Of a DNA stretch of 64,000 bases, positions 7,508-19,500 are shown in pieces. The notes under the pieces were generated by a model. It searched no databases. It was not told the origin of the DNA and worked only from the letters and a program-made list of their open reading frames with translations. Every line of letters starts with the position of its first letter. Positions within the stretch are counted from its first letter, which is position 1. Origin of the DNA: Nocardia inohanensis NBRC 100128 (GTDB lineage: Bacteria; Actinomycetota; Actinomycetes; Mycobacteriales; Mycobacteriaceae); assembly GCF_001612945.1 (NCBI RefSeq), contig NZ_BDBK01000008.1, forward strand, positions 434,001-498,000, given 5' to 3'. Position numbers and translations under genes: made by a program.

Positions 7508-10500
7508 CGGGTCTCCTCCCGTTCGGCGCGAGCTGCCAACTCCGCCAGGTGATCCCGCAGTACCGGTCCGATCACGGACAGGGCTTCGGGGGTGGTCATT
7601 CCGGAATGGCGGCAGCGCACCTTCTGGTCGTGCACCGTGCCGGTGACGTACGGCTTCCACGCCGCGGCGCAGCGTTCGGGGTCGGCCAGGTTGATCTCGT
7701 CGTCGGCGGCGGTGAAGAAGAGCAGATCGCCGTCGAAGACGCGGGGCCGGAAGCCGTGCGCCTGTACCGCGCCGTTGGTGTAGCCGGTGTAGAGCCGTTC
7801 CATGTGCTCGACGGTGAGCGCGGCGAACGGCCCGGGGCGGCTGCGCAGCAGTTCGGCCGCCTCGTGCAGGTTCATCCGCTGGTCCACGTCGGTATCGCCG
7901 CCGAGCAGGTCGGAGCCGAATTCGCCGATGATGTCGGCGACCGACGGGACGGCGTGCTCGAGCCAGCGGTCCGACAGCTGGTAGCTGTCCATCAGACCGA
8001 GCAGCGCCACTTCGTCGCCGCCGGCTTGCAGCTGCACCGCGACCTCGTGGGCGATGAGCCCGCCGAGCGACCAGCCGAGCACGTGGTACGGCCCGTGCGG
8101 CTGCACCTCTTTCATATGCGCCACATAGTATTTCGCGGCTTCGGTGATGCTCGGGTGGCTCTCTTCCCCGCAGACGTGCGGGGCTTGCAGGCCGTACACC
8201 GGCCGCTCATGCGGCAGGTGCGAGACCAGTCCGGCGAAGCACCAGGACAATCCGATGGCCGGGTGCACGCAGAACAGCGGCGGCAGCGAGTCCGCGCCCG
8301 CCGGGCGCAGCGGCAGCAGCGCCTCGAGCGCGGCGAGCAGGGCAGCGCCCGCGTCACCGTCGGCGTCGGCGAGTCGGCGCGCGATGGCGGCCGGGGTGGA
8401 TTCGCCGAACATGGCCTGCACCGGCAGCTCGACGCCCGCGGCCCGCACCTGCGCGACCACCTTCGTGGCGAGCAGCGAGTTGCCGCCGAGTTCGAAGAAC
8501 CCGTCGTCCGCGCCGACCTGTTCGATGCCCAGTACTTCGGCGAAGGCCGCGCACAGGGTTTCTTCCATCGGGTTGGCCGGCGCCCGGTAGCCCTCGCGGG
8601 CCGCGAACACCGGTTCCGGCAAGGCTTTCCGGTCGAGCTTGCCGACCGGGGAGAGCGGGATCCGGTCCAGCAGCATGATCGATTGCGGGACCATGTAGTT
8701 GGGCACCAGGTCGGCCACGTGCGCGGTGAGTTCGGCGACGGTCGGCGCGGTTCCGGTGCGCGGCTTCACATACGCCACCAGCGCGGTGGAGCCGGCCGGG
8801 GTGCGATGGCCGATGGTGGTGGCGAACTCCACCTCCGGGTGCCGCGCGAGCGCCGAGTCGATCTCGCCGAGTTCGATACGGAAGCCGCGGATCTTGACCT
8901 GATGGTCGGTGCGGCCGACGTACTCCATATCCCGTGCGCGCCCGCCTCTTTCGAGCCAGCGCACCAGGTCACCGGTGCGGTACATGCGCTCGCCGGGCTT
9001 GCCGAACGGGTTGGCGACGAACCGCTGGGCGGTCATTCCGGGCCGCCGCAGGTAACCGCGCGCCAACGCCGCACCCGCCAGATGCAGTTCGCCGGTGACG
9101 CCGGCCGGGGCCGGATGCAGTCGCCCGTCGAGCACGCTGACGCCGACGCCGCGGATGGGTCCGCCGATGGTGATCTGCCCGCCGGGCGTCATCGGCTGCG
9201 AGATCACCGTGACGATGGTGGTTTCGGTGGGCCCGTACACGTTGTAGAGCTTGCGGCCGGGAGCCCATCGGGTCACCAGGTCCGGCGGCAGCGCCTCGCC
9301 GCCGACCAGCACGTGCCGCAGCGCGGTCACGCCGGTGGGGTCGACGGTGCCCAGCGCCGAGGTGGTGATGAAGGCGTGCGTGATGCCTTCCTCGACGAAC
9401 ACCTGCCCGAGCTCCTGCCCGCCGACCACCCCGGGCGGGGTGATGACCAGGGTCGCGGCCCCGCCCAGTGCCAGCAGCAGATCCAGCATGGCGGCATCGA
9501 AACTCGGTGTGGCGAAGTGCAGCACGCGGCAGCCGGGCCGCACGTCGAAGCGCTGCGCGGTCTCGGCGGCGAAGTTGGAGAGGCCGCCGTGGGTGACGAC
9601 CACGCCCTTGGGGATGCCGGTGGAGCCCGAGGTGTAGATGACGTACGCCGGATTGTCCATGCGCAGCGCGCTGGTGCGCTCCGAATCGGTGATCGGGGCA
9701 TCGGAGGTGGCCAGCACGCGCCGCCGGAACGAAGGCGCGTCCAGCACCGTCCAATTGGCGCCGTCGGGCATGCGTTCCCGATGCGCGGCCAGGGTGATGC
9801 CGACGGCCGCACCGGAATCCAGCAGCATATGGCTGATGCGCTGTTCCGGATAGTTCGGGTCGACCGGCACGAAGGCGGCGCCGGCCTTGGCGATGGCCAG
9901 CGTGACCGCGACCGATTCGGCCGAGCGCGGAATGCCCATGGCGACCAGGACTTCCGGTCCGACGCCGTACCCGATGAGGACGCGGGCGAGGCGGTTGGTC
10001 CAGCGGTCCAGGGCGTCGTAGGAGATCTGGGTGCCCGCCGCCCGCACCGCGATGGCGCTGCGGTTGAGGTTGGCGGCGGCCTCGAACACCTCCGGGAAGG
10101 TGATCGGCAGACCGGCTTCCGCGCCGCGCACGGGGGCCAGCGCCGACCATTCGGCTTCGTCGAGGAGCTCCAGATCGCCCACGGCGGTGGCCGGATTCGC
10201 GGCCGCCGCACCGAGCAAGCGCACGAACCGCTGCGCCAGTCGCTGCGCCGTGGCCGCCTCGAACAGGTCGGCGGCGTAGTTGACCGACACGGTGATGCCG
10301 TCGGGTTCGCGCCGCTGCGTCCAGGATTCGGTGAGGGTGAATTGCAGATCGAATTTGGCGATGCCGGGGTCGGCGTCGTCGGCCTCGATGCGCATGCCCG
10401 GCAGCTCCAGCACTCGCACGGGCTGGTTCTGCACCGACAGCATCACCTGGAACATCGGGTGATGGGCTTGCGAGCGCGCCGGATTGAGCACCTCGACGAG

Positions 10501-13500
10501 GCGTTCGAAGGGTACGTCGGCGTGCGCGAAGGCCTCCAGGTCGGTGTCGCGGACCGCGCGCAGCAGGTCGCCGAAGCCGGCGCCGCTGTCGACATCGGTG
10601 CGCAGTACCAGGGTTCCGACGAACATGCCGATCATGCGGTCCAGCGCGGGGTGCCCGCGTCCGGCGATCGGGGTGCCGACGGTGATGTCGTCACCGGCGG
10701 TCAGTCGATGCAGCAGTGCCACCAGTGCCGCGTGCAGCACCATGAACATGGTGACGCCGTGTTCGGCTGCCAGCGCCTGCAATTCGCGATGGGTGAAGGC
10801 GTCGATCCGGCATTCGACGGTGCCGCCGCGATAGCTCGGCACCGGCGGGCGCGGCCGATCGGCGGGCACCGCGAGCAGTTCCGGAATGCCGTCCAGCGCG
10901 CGCCGCCAGTAGTCGAGCTGGCGGCTGATCACCGATTCCGGGTCGTCCTCGCGGCCCAGCACATCCTGTTGCCACAGCGTGTAATCGGCGTACTGGATGG
11001 GCAGCGCGGGCCACTGCGGTTCCTGCCCGGCGGTGTGCGCCCGGTAGGCGGCGGCCACATCGGCGGCGAGGGGTTGCAGCGACCAGCCGTCCATGGCGAT
11101 GTGGTGGACGACCAGCACCAGTACGTGCTCCTCGGCGTCGGTGCCGGTGAGCCGCAGCAGCGCCGCACGCAACGGCACCTGGGCGGCGAGATCGAAGCCC
11201 GCGGCCGCGGTGCGCCGGATCTCCGCGGCCACCTGGGCCTCGTCGACCGTGCGCACCGGCAGGCCGATGGCGGCCTCGCCGGCCTCCAGGATCCGCTGGC
11301 ACGGTTCACCGTCGAGCTCGGGGAACACGGTGCGCAGCGTCTCGTGCCGCGCCTGCACCGCATGCAGCGTGGCACGCAATGCCTGCACGTCCAGCTTGCC
11401 GCGCAACCGCAGCGCCACCGGAATGTTGTACGCGCCCAGCGCTTCCCCGTGATCCCCGGAGGCGTTGAACTTCTCCAGGAACCACAGCCGCCGCTGTGCC
11501 GCCGACAGCGGAATCCGCTGCGGGCGGGTCCGCTTGCGCGGTTCGGGCAGCAGGTCGCCCGAGGGCGTCCCCGTGTCCAGTTGCGCCGCGAGTCCGGCCA
11601 CCGTCGGTGCGGCGAACACGGCCCGCACCTCCAGCCGTACCCCGGTGGCGGCCGCGAGCCGCGCCACCAATTGGGTGGCGAGCAGCGAGTTTCCGCCGAC
11701 CTCGAAGAAGCTGTCGTCCGCGCCGAGCGCCTCGGCCCCGACCAGCTCCCCCATCACCTCGGCGACGAGGCGTTCGGTCTCGGTCTCGGGGTCACGTGAC
11801 ACCACGGCCACCACGGCCTGCGGTTCGGGCAGGGCGTCGCGATCGAGCTTGCCGACCGGCGTCAGCGGGATTCGGTCCAGCAGTGTGAGGCTGCTCGGAA
11901 CCATGTGCGCGGGCAGATGTCCGGCGCAGTGCGCGCGCAGTTCGTCGAGATCCAGCGCCCGCGAGGCTGCCGGCGCGCCCCCACCGAGGGTTTCGGCCGC
12001 ACCGTTCTCCGCCGCGCCCACCGCGAGCGGCAGCACGTAGGACACGATGCGCCGCTCGCCGGCGATCTCGCGAACCTCGGTGTGCGCGAACCGGATCGCG
12101 GGGTGCGAGGTGAGCACGGCGTCGATCTCGCCGAGTTCGATCCGGAACCCGCGCACCTTGACCTGGTGATCGCTGCGGCCGAGGTAGACGAGCTCACCGT
12201 CGGCGGTCCAGCGCACCACGTCGCCGGTGCGGTACATGCGGGTGCCTTCGGGGCCGTGCGGGTCGGCGACGAAGCGGGTGGCGGTGAGGCCGAGCCGATC
12301 GAAATAGCCGCGCGCACAGGACTGTCCGCCGAGGTAGAGCTCGCCGGGGACGCCGACCGGCACCGGGTGCAGGCGCTCGTCGAGCACCAGCGCCCGCGCG
12401 CCGCGCACCAGGCCGCCGATGGTGACGGTCTCCCCCGGAATCATCGGCCCGGCGATGCTGATCACCACGGTGGTCTCGGTGGGCCCGTACCCGTTGAACA
12501 TCATGCGGCCGGGCGCCCAGCGCGACACCAGTTCCGGTCCGCACGCCTCGCCGCCGACCATGACCGCGCGCAGATTGGGCAGCGGCCACCGGTCCCGGTC
12601 GATGGTGGCCAGCGCGGCCGGGGTCATGAAGGTGTGGCTGACCTCTTCGCGATCCATCAGCGCGGCCAGTTCGTCACCGCCGTAGATGTCCGGCGGCACG
12701 ATCACCATGGTGGCTCCGGAGCCGACCGCGAGCAGCAGGTCGAAGACGGCGGCGTCGAAGCTGGGCGAGGAGAAGTGCATGGTGCGGGCTTCGCGATCGA
12801 CCCGCATGCGGTCGCGGATCTCGTCGGCGAAGTTGGAGAGGCCGCCGTGGGTGACGGCCACGCCCTTGGGTTTTCCGGTGGAGCCCGAGGTGTAGATGAC
12901 GTACGCCAGGTCGGCGGTCCACAGGGTGGCGGTGCGCTCGGCATCGGTGACCGCGCCGTCGTCCAGCGCCTCGAGTTCGTCGAGCAGGTCGGCGTCGTCG
13001 AGCAGCAGCCAATCGACGGGATGGTCGCCGCCGGCCCGGTAGAGCCGGTCGGCGTGCGCGGTGAGGCTCACCCCGACCCGGCAGCCGGAGTCGGTGAGCA
13101 TGTGCCGCACCCGGTCCGCCGGATAGTTGGGGTCGACCGGCACGTACGCGGCTCCGGCCTTGGCGACGGCCAGCACCGCGAGCACCGACTCCACCGAGCG
13201 GGTGAGGCCGAGCGCCACCCGGTCGCCCGGGCCGAGGCCGCGCGCGATGAGCGCTCGCGCCAGGCGATTGGAGTACACGTCCGATTGCAGGTAGGTCAGT
13301 TCGGTGTCCTCGTAGCGCAGGAACACCCGGTCGGGGTTGAGGTGCGCGGTGGCGGCGAAGTACGCGGCCAGGCTGCACTGCGGCTCCGGCGCGGGACCCC
13401 ACGCCGGGGTGAGCAGTTCGCGTTCGATATCGGTGCGCGCGTCGATATCGCGCACCTTGATCCGCGGGTCGGTGGTGACGGCGTCGAAGACCCGCACCAG

Positions 13501-16500
13501 GCGTTCGGCGAGGGTGGTCACCGTCTGCTGCTCGAACAGTTCCGCGGCGTAGACGAATTCGAAGATCCGGTCCTCGTCGTCGCCGGGCAGCACCCGCAGT
13601 TCCAGATCGAACTTGGCCAGCGCGATATCGAGTTCCTCGGCGGCCAATCCCAGTCCCGGCAATTGCAGCGCGGGCGCGGGTTCCTGCACGGTGAGCGCGA
13701 CCTGCAACAGCGGCCGCATCCCGCCCGCACTGCCGCCGATCTCCTCCACGATGCGTTCGAACGGCACCTCGGCGTGCGCGAGCGCGGCCAGTTCGGTATC
13801 GCGATCGGCTTGCAGCAGTTCGGCGAAGCTGCGGTCCGGGTCCACGTCCGAGCGCAGCACCAGGGTGTTGACGAACATGCCGACGAGCTCTTCCAGGCGC
13901 GTATCGGTGCGCCCGGCGACCGGGGTGCCGATCACGATGTCGCGGCCGCCGGTGACCACCCGCAACAGCACGGCCAGGGTGGAGCGCAGCACCATGAACA
14001 GCGAAACCCCGTGGGCGCGTGCCACTTCGGCGAGTCGCCGCTGGAGTTCCTCGGGTACTTCGAAGCGCACCGCGCCGGCCCGCTGGGTGGGTTCGGCCGG
14101 GCGGGCCCGGTCGTAGGGCAGCGGCATCTCCTCGGGCAGGTCCGCCAGCGCCGTCCGCCAGTAGGCGAGCTGGATGGCGGCCGCGCTCTCGGGATCGGCC
14201 TCCTGGCCCAGGCATTCGCGCTGCCACAGGCTGAAGTCGGCGTACTGCACCGGCAGTGGCGTCCACGCGGGGGCGACGCCGCCGTGGCGGGCGGTGTAGG
14301 CGACCGCGAGGTCCCGGGTGAGCGGGCCCAGCGACCAGCCGTCGGCGGCGATGTGATGCAGCACGATGCCCAGCAGGTGACGGCGATTCCCGGTGCGCAG
14401 CAACGTCATTCGCAACGGGATCTCGTGCGCCAGATCGAACCCGCGGCGGGCCAGCGAACGCAGGGCCGTGCGCGCGCCGACATCGTCGGTTTCGACGGCC
14501 TCCAGCACCGGCAGGCACTGCGCGGTGTCCAGGACCGTCTGGTAGGCGCCCTGCTCGTCCTCGGGGAAGACGGTGCGCAGCACCTCGTGCCGCTCCACCA
14601 CGTCGCCCAGCGCCGCCCGCAGCGCGGGCAGATCCGGATCGCCATCGATACGCAGCACGAAAGCGATGTTGTAGGCGCTCGATTCCGGGGAGAATCGATT
14701 GAGGAACCACAGTCGCTGCTGCGGCAGCGACAGTGGTACGCGCTCCGGGCGCGGGGTGTGCAATGCCAGCGCCGCCCGCCGCGTCCGGGGCGCTTCCGCC
14801 AGCCGGGCCGCCACCCCGGCCACGGTGGGCACCTCGAAGATGGCGCGCACCGGCAGCTCCACGCCGAATTCGGCGTGCAGGGCCGCGGTGAGGCGGGTGG
14901 CCAGCAGCGAGTTGCCACCGATCTCGAAGAAGTTGTCCTCCGCACCGTGCACGGGCGAACCGAGCACGGTGCCGAAGACCTGCGCGACCTGCTGCTCGAC
15001 CTCGGTTTCGGGGGCGCGGGAGGGGGCCGCGGCCACGAAATCCGGTGCGGGCAGCGCCTTCCGGTCCAGCTTGCCGGACGGGGTGACCGGCAGCGTTTCC
15101 AGGACGCTGACCGCCGAGGGCACCATGTAGCCGGGCAGCCGGCCGCGTGCGGTCTCAAGCACGGCCGGGACATCGATCTCGGTGTCGGCGGTGAGATACG
15201 AGACCAGGCGCGGGATTCCGCGCTCGTCGTGATGGACCACGGTGAGCGCGAAGGTGACTCCCGGATGCGCCAGCAGCACGTGATCGATCTCGCGCAGCTC
15301 CACCCGGAAGCCGCGGATCTTGATCTGGTCGTCGGCGCGGCCCAGGAAGCGCAGCTGCCCGGTGCCGTCGGCGACCACGAGATCGCCGGTGCGGTACATG
15401 CGTTCGCCGCGGCGGCCGTGCGGGTTGGCCGGGAAGCGTTGCGCGGTCAGGCCGAGCCGGCCGAGATAGCCGCGCGCCAGGCCGGGCCCGGACAGATACA
15501 GCTCGCCCGCCACACCCGGCGGCACCGGGTGCAGGCGGCCGTCGAGCACGAACAGTCGCATACCGCGCACGGGCAGGCCGATGGGCACCGGCCGCCCCGC
15601 CACCATGGGCCCGGTGGCGGTGGCGGCGACGGTGGCCTCGGACGGGCCGTACATATTGTGCATGCGCCGCACCGGCATTCCGGCGGGTCGCGCGTCGTCG
15701 GCGGTCCAGACCCGGACCAGATCCTCGGGGCAGGCTTCGCCGCCGACGATCACGGCCTCCAGATCGGGCAGGTCGTCGGCGGGCACGGTGCCCAGCGCGG
15801 CCGGGGTGACGAAGGCATGGGTCACCCGTTCCGCGCGCAGCAGCGCCGCGAGTTCGGCGCCGCCGTAGATCCCGGCGGGCGCGACCACGATGGTGGCGCC
15901 GGCCGCGAAGCCGAGCAGCAGTTCCAGCACCGAGGCGTCGAAGCTGGGCGAGGAGAAGTGCAGGGTGCGTGCGGCATCGGTGACGCGGAACAGCTGCATC
16001 TGCTCGTGCGCCAGCGAGGCGATGCCCGCGTTGGTGACGACGACGGCCTTGGGTTTGCCGGTGGAGCCCGAGGTGTAGATGAGATACGCCGGGCCGCCGG
16101 TACGCAGCGGATGGTGCCGGTCGGTATCGGTGACCGGGGCGTCGGTCTGCTGCGCGCACTCCGCCGCGAGGGTCTCGGAGCCGAGCAGCAGCCAATCCAC
16201 GTACGACTTGCGGTGCCGGCCACGACTGCCCGGCCAATCCGGCATCTCGGCGCGCCGTTCGGCATTGGTCAGGCCGAGCATGGCGCCGGAGTCGGCGAGC
16301 ATGTGCGCGATGCGGTCGGACGGATAGTCCGGGTCGATGGGCACGTACGCGGCGCCGGTCTTGGCCACCGACCACACCGCGAGAACGCTCTCCAGGCTGC
16401 GCGGCAGCGCGATGGCGACCACCACCTCCGGGCCCGCGCCGTGCTCGATGAGCACCCGCGCCAACCGGTTCGAGCGTTCGTCGAGTTCGCGGTAGGTGGT

Positions 16501-19500
16501 GTCGTGGCCCTGATAGCGCACGGCGACGGCGTCGGGCACGCGTTCGGCGGTGTCGGCGAGCAGGCGCGCCAGGGTGCTGGCCGGTTCGGCCGGGGACCCC
16601 ATGATGGGCACCAGCTTCGCGGTCTCCCGGGCATCCAGGATCGGCAGGTCGCCCACCGGCACGGCCGGGTCGGCGACCGCCGCCGCGAGCAGGGCCGCGA
16701 ATCGGCGGGCCAGCGCCTCCACCGTGGCGTGGTCGAAAACGTCGGCGGCATAACCGAATTCGGCGGTGAGCGGCGCGTCCTCGGCGGCGCTGCCGGCGGG
16801 TTCGTGCACGGTCAGCTGAAGATCGAATTTGGCGATGTCCATGGCCATGGGCAGCACGCGAGCCGCCACCCCGGGCAGGTCGACGCGCAGTTCCGGGCTG
16901 CTGTCGTAGGAGAGCATGACCTGGAACAGCGGGTGCCGGGCGGCGGACCGCTCCGGGTTCACCACCTCGACGAGGCGTTCGAAGGGCACGTCGGCGTTGG
17001 CGAAGGCATTGAGGTCGGTGTCGCGGACCTCGGCGAGCATGCGATCGAAGCCGGCGGCCGGGTCGATGCGGGTGCGCAGCACCAGGGTGTTGACGAACAT
17101 GCCGACCAGGTCGTCGAGCGCCGGATCACTGCGCCCGGCGATCGGGGTGCCGATGGCGATATCGGTCGAATTGCACACTCGCGCAAGCAGTGCCGCGAGG
17201 GCGGCGTGCAGCACCATGAAGGTACTGACACCCCGCTCGGCGGCCAGCGCCGCCAGATCCCGGCGGATCTGTGCGGGCAGGGTGAACTCCACCCGCCCGC
17301 CTTCGGTGGAGCGCTGGCGCGGGCGCGGCCGGTCGAGCGGCAGGTCCAGCTGATCGGGAAGGTCCGCCAGCGCGGCCCGCCAGTAGGCCAGCTGCCGCGA
17401 GAGCGCACTGGCCGGATCGGCTTCGTCGCCGAGCAATTCGCGCTGCCACAAAGCGAAGTCGGCGTACTGCACCGGCAACGGCGTCCACGCCGGTGCCTGC
17501 CCGGCGGCTCGCGCGGCCACCGCGACCATGATGTCGCGGGTGAGCGGTGCGACCGACCAGCCGTCGCCGCTGATGTGATGCAGCACGACCAGGAACACGT
17601 GGGTATCCGGCCCGGTCGCGTAGAGCGCCACCCGGATCGGGGCCTGGCTGCGCAGATCGAAGCCGTAGCCGGCGAATTCGGTCACCAGCTGGTTCACATC
17701 GGAGTCGTAGGCGTCGACGGGCTCCAGGGTGAGCGGGATCTCCGCGGCCGGATGCACGCGCTGGCACGGCCCTTCCGGGGTGTCCGGGAAGATCGTGCGC
17801 AGGCTTTCGTGCCGTTCCAGCACATCGATGAGCCCCGCCCGCAGCGCCGGAACATCCAGCGGCCCGGTCAGTTCCACCGCGAGCGGCATGTTGTAGGCGG
17901 CGGCGTGCTCGGCGAACCGGTTGAGAATCCACAGCCGCTGCTGTGCCAGCGACAGCGGAATCCGTTCCGGCCGTTGCCCCGCCCGCAGTTTCGGCGAGGC
18001 GACCTCGGCCTGCGGCGTCGCCACCCGCGCCGCCAGCGCGGTGACGGTGGCCGATTCGAACATGTCGCGAATGGTCAGCGCCGCCCCGACGCTGGCGTTC
18101 ACCCGCGCGATGGCCCGCGCGGCCGAGAGCGAATTGCCGCCCAGGTCGAAGAAGTTGTCGGCCACGTCGATCTCGTCGGTGCCGAGCACCTCCGCGAAGA
18201 TCCCGATCAGCTGCTGCTCCACCGCATTCCGCGGTCCGGTCGGCGTGGTCCGCGCCGGACGCCGGACCCCGCTGCCCGGTTCCGGCAGCGCCTTCCGGTC
18301 GACCTTGCCGTTCGCGCTGAGCGGTAGTTCGTCGAGCACCATGATCACCGAAGGCACCATGTAGCTGGGCAGCCGCAGTCGCAGCGCCGCGCTGAGCTCG
18401 GCGGCGTCGAGCGTCTCGAGGCCGGCCGCCGAGGCCGCCGGTGCGGCCACGACGTACGCGACGAGTTCGTCGCCGCCGCGGCCGCGCCGGGCCACGCACA
18501 CCGCGCGGGCCACGCGTTCGTCGGTGAGCAGCGCGTTCTCGATCTCACCGAGTTCGATGCGCAGGCCGCGGATCTTGACCTGGAAGTCGCTGCGGCCCAG
18601 GTACTCCAGGACGCCGGTGCGGCCGCCGCGCCAGCGCACCAGGTCGCCGGTCCGGTACATGCGGGTGCCGGGGGTGAAGGGGTTGGCGACGAAGCGGTCC
18701 GCGGACAGGCCGGGACGGCCCAGGTAGCCGCGGGCGAGCTGGACGCCTGCCAGGTAGAGCTCGCCGACCACGCCGGGGGCGACGGGTTGCAGGCGCGTGT
18801 CGAGGACGTAGGTGCGGGTGTTCCACACCGGGGAGCCGATGGGGACCTCGGTGGTGCCGGGGACGCAGTGCCAGGCGGTGACGTCGACGGCGGCTTCGGT
18901 GGGGCCGTAGAGGTTGTGCAGTTGCGGCGCTTCGGGTCCGGTGCCGAGCGCGGTGTGGAATTCGGTGACGGTCTTGGCGGGCAGCGCTTCGCCGGAACAG
19001 AAGACCCGGGTCAGGCCGGTGCAGCCGCGCACATCGGTGTCGGTGAGGAAGACCGAGAGCATGGAGGGCACGAAATGGGCGGTGGTGACGTTCTTCTCGG
19101 CGATGACGCGGGCCAGGTAGCTGGGATCGCGGTGCCCGTCGGGGGCGGCGATGACCAGGCGGGCGCCGATCTGCAAGGGCCAGAAGAATTCCCACACCGA
19201 GACGTCGAAGGTGGCGGGGGTCTTCTGGAGCACCACATCGCTGTTGTCGAGCGGGTAGGCGTGCTGCATCCAGCGCAGCCGGTTCACGATGGCGGCATGG
19301 CTGACGCCGACGCCCTTGGGCTTACCGGTGGAGCCGGAGGTGAACAGCACGTACGCCAGATGATCGGCGCGCAGCGGCGCGATCCGATCGGCGTCGGTGA
19401 TCGGGCGGCCGCCGCGTTCGGACAGATCGGCGGTGTCGATATCGAATCGCGGGGCGGCGGCGGGCAGTTCGAGCCCGTCGCGCGCCACCGTCAGCACGCA

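Noticed and set aside
11905..18327. A 2140-codon open frame on the plus strand (and another of 1416 codons at 7549-11799)
   Set aside because: Both are antisense shadows of the NRPS gene. Their predicted proteins have no recognisable domain and an Arg/Gly/His-rich composition typical of reading GC-rich codons backwards.
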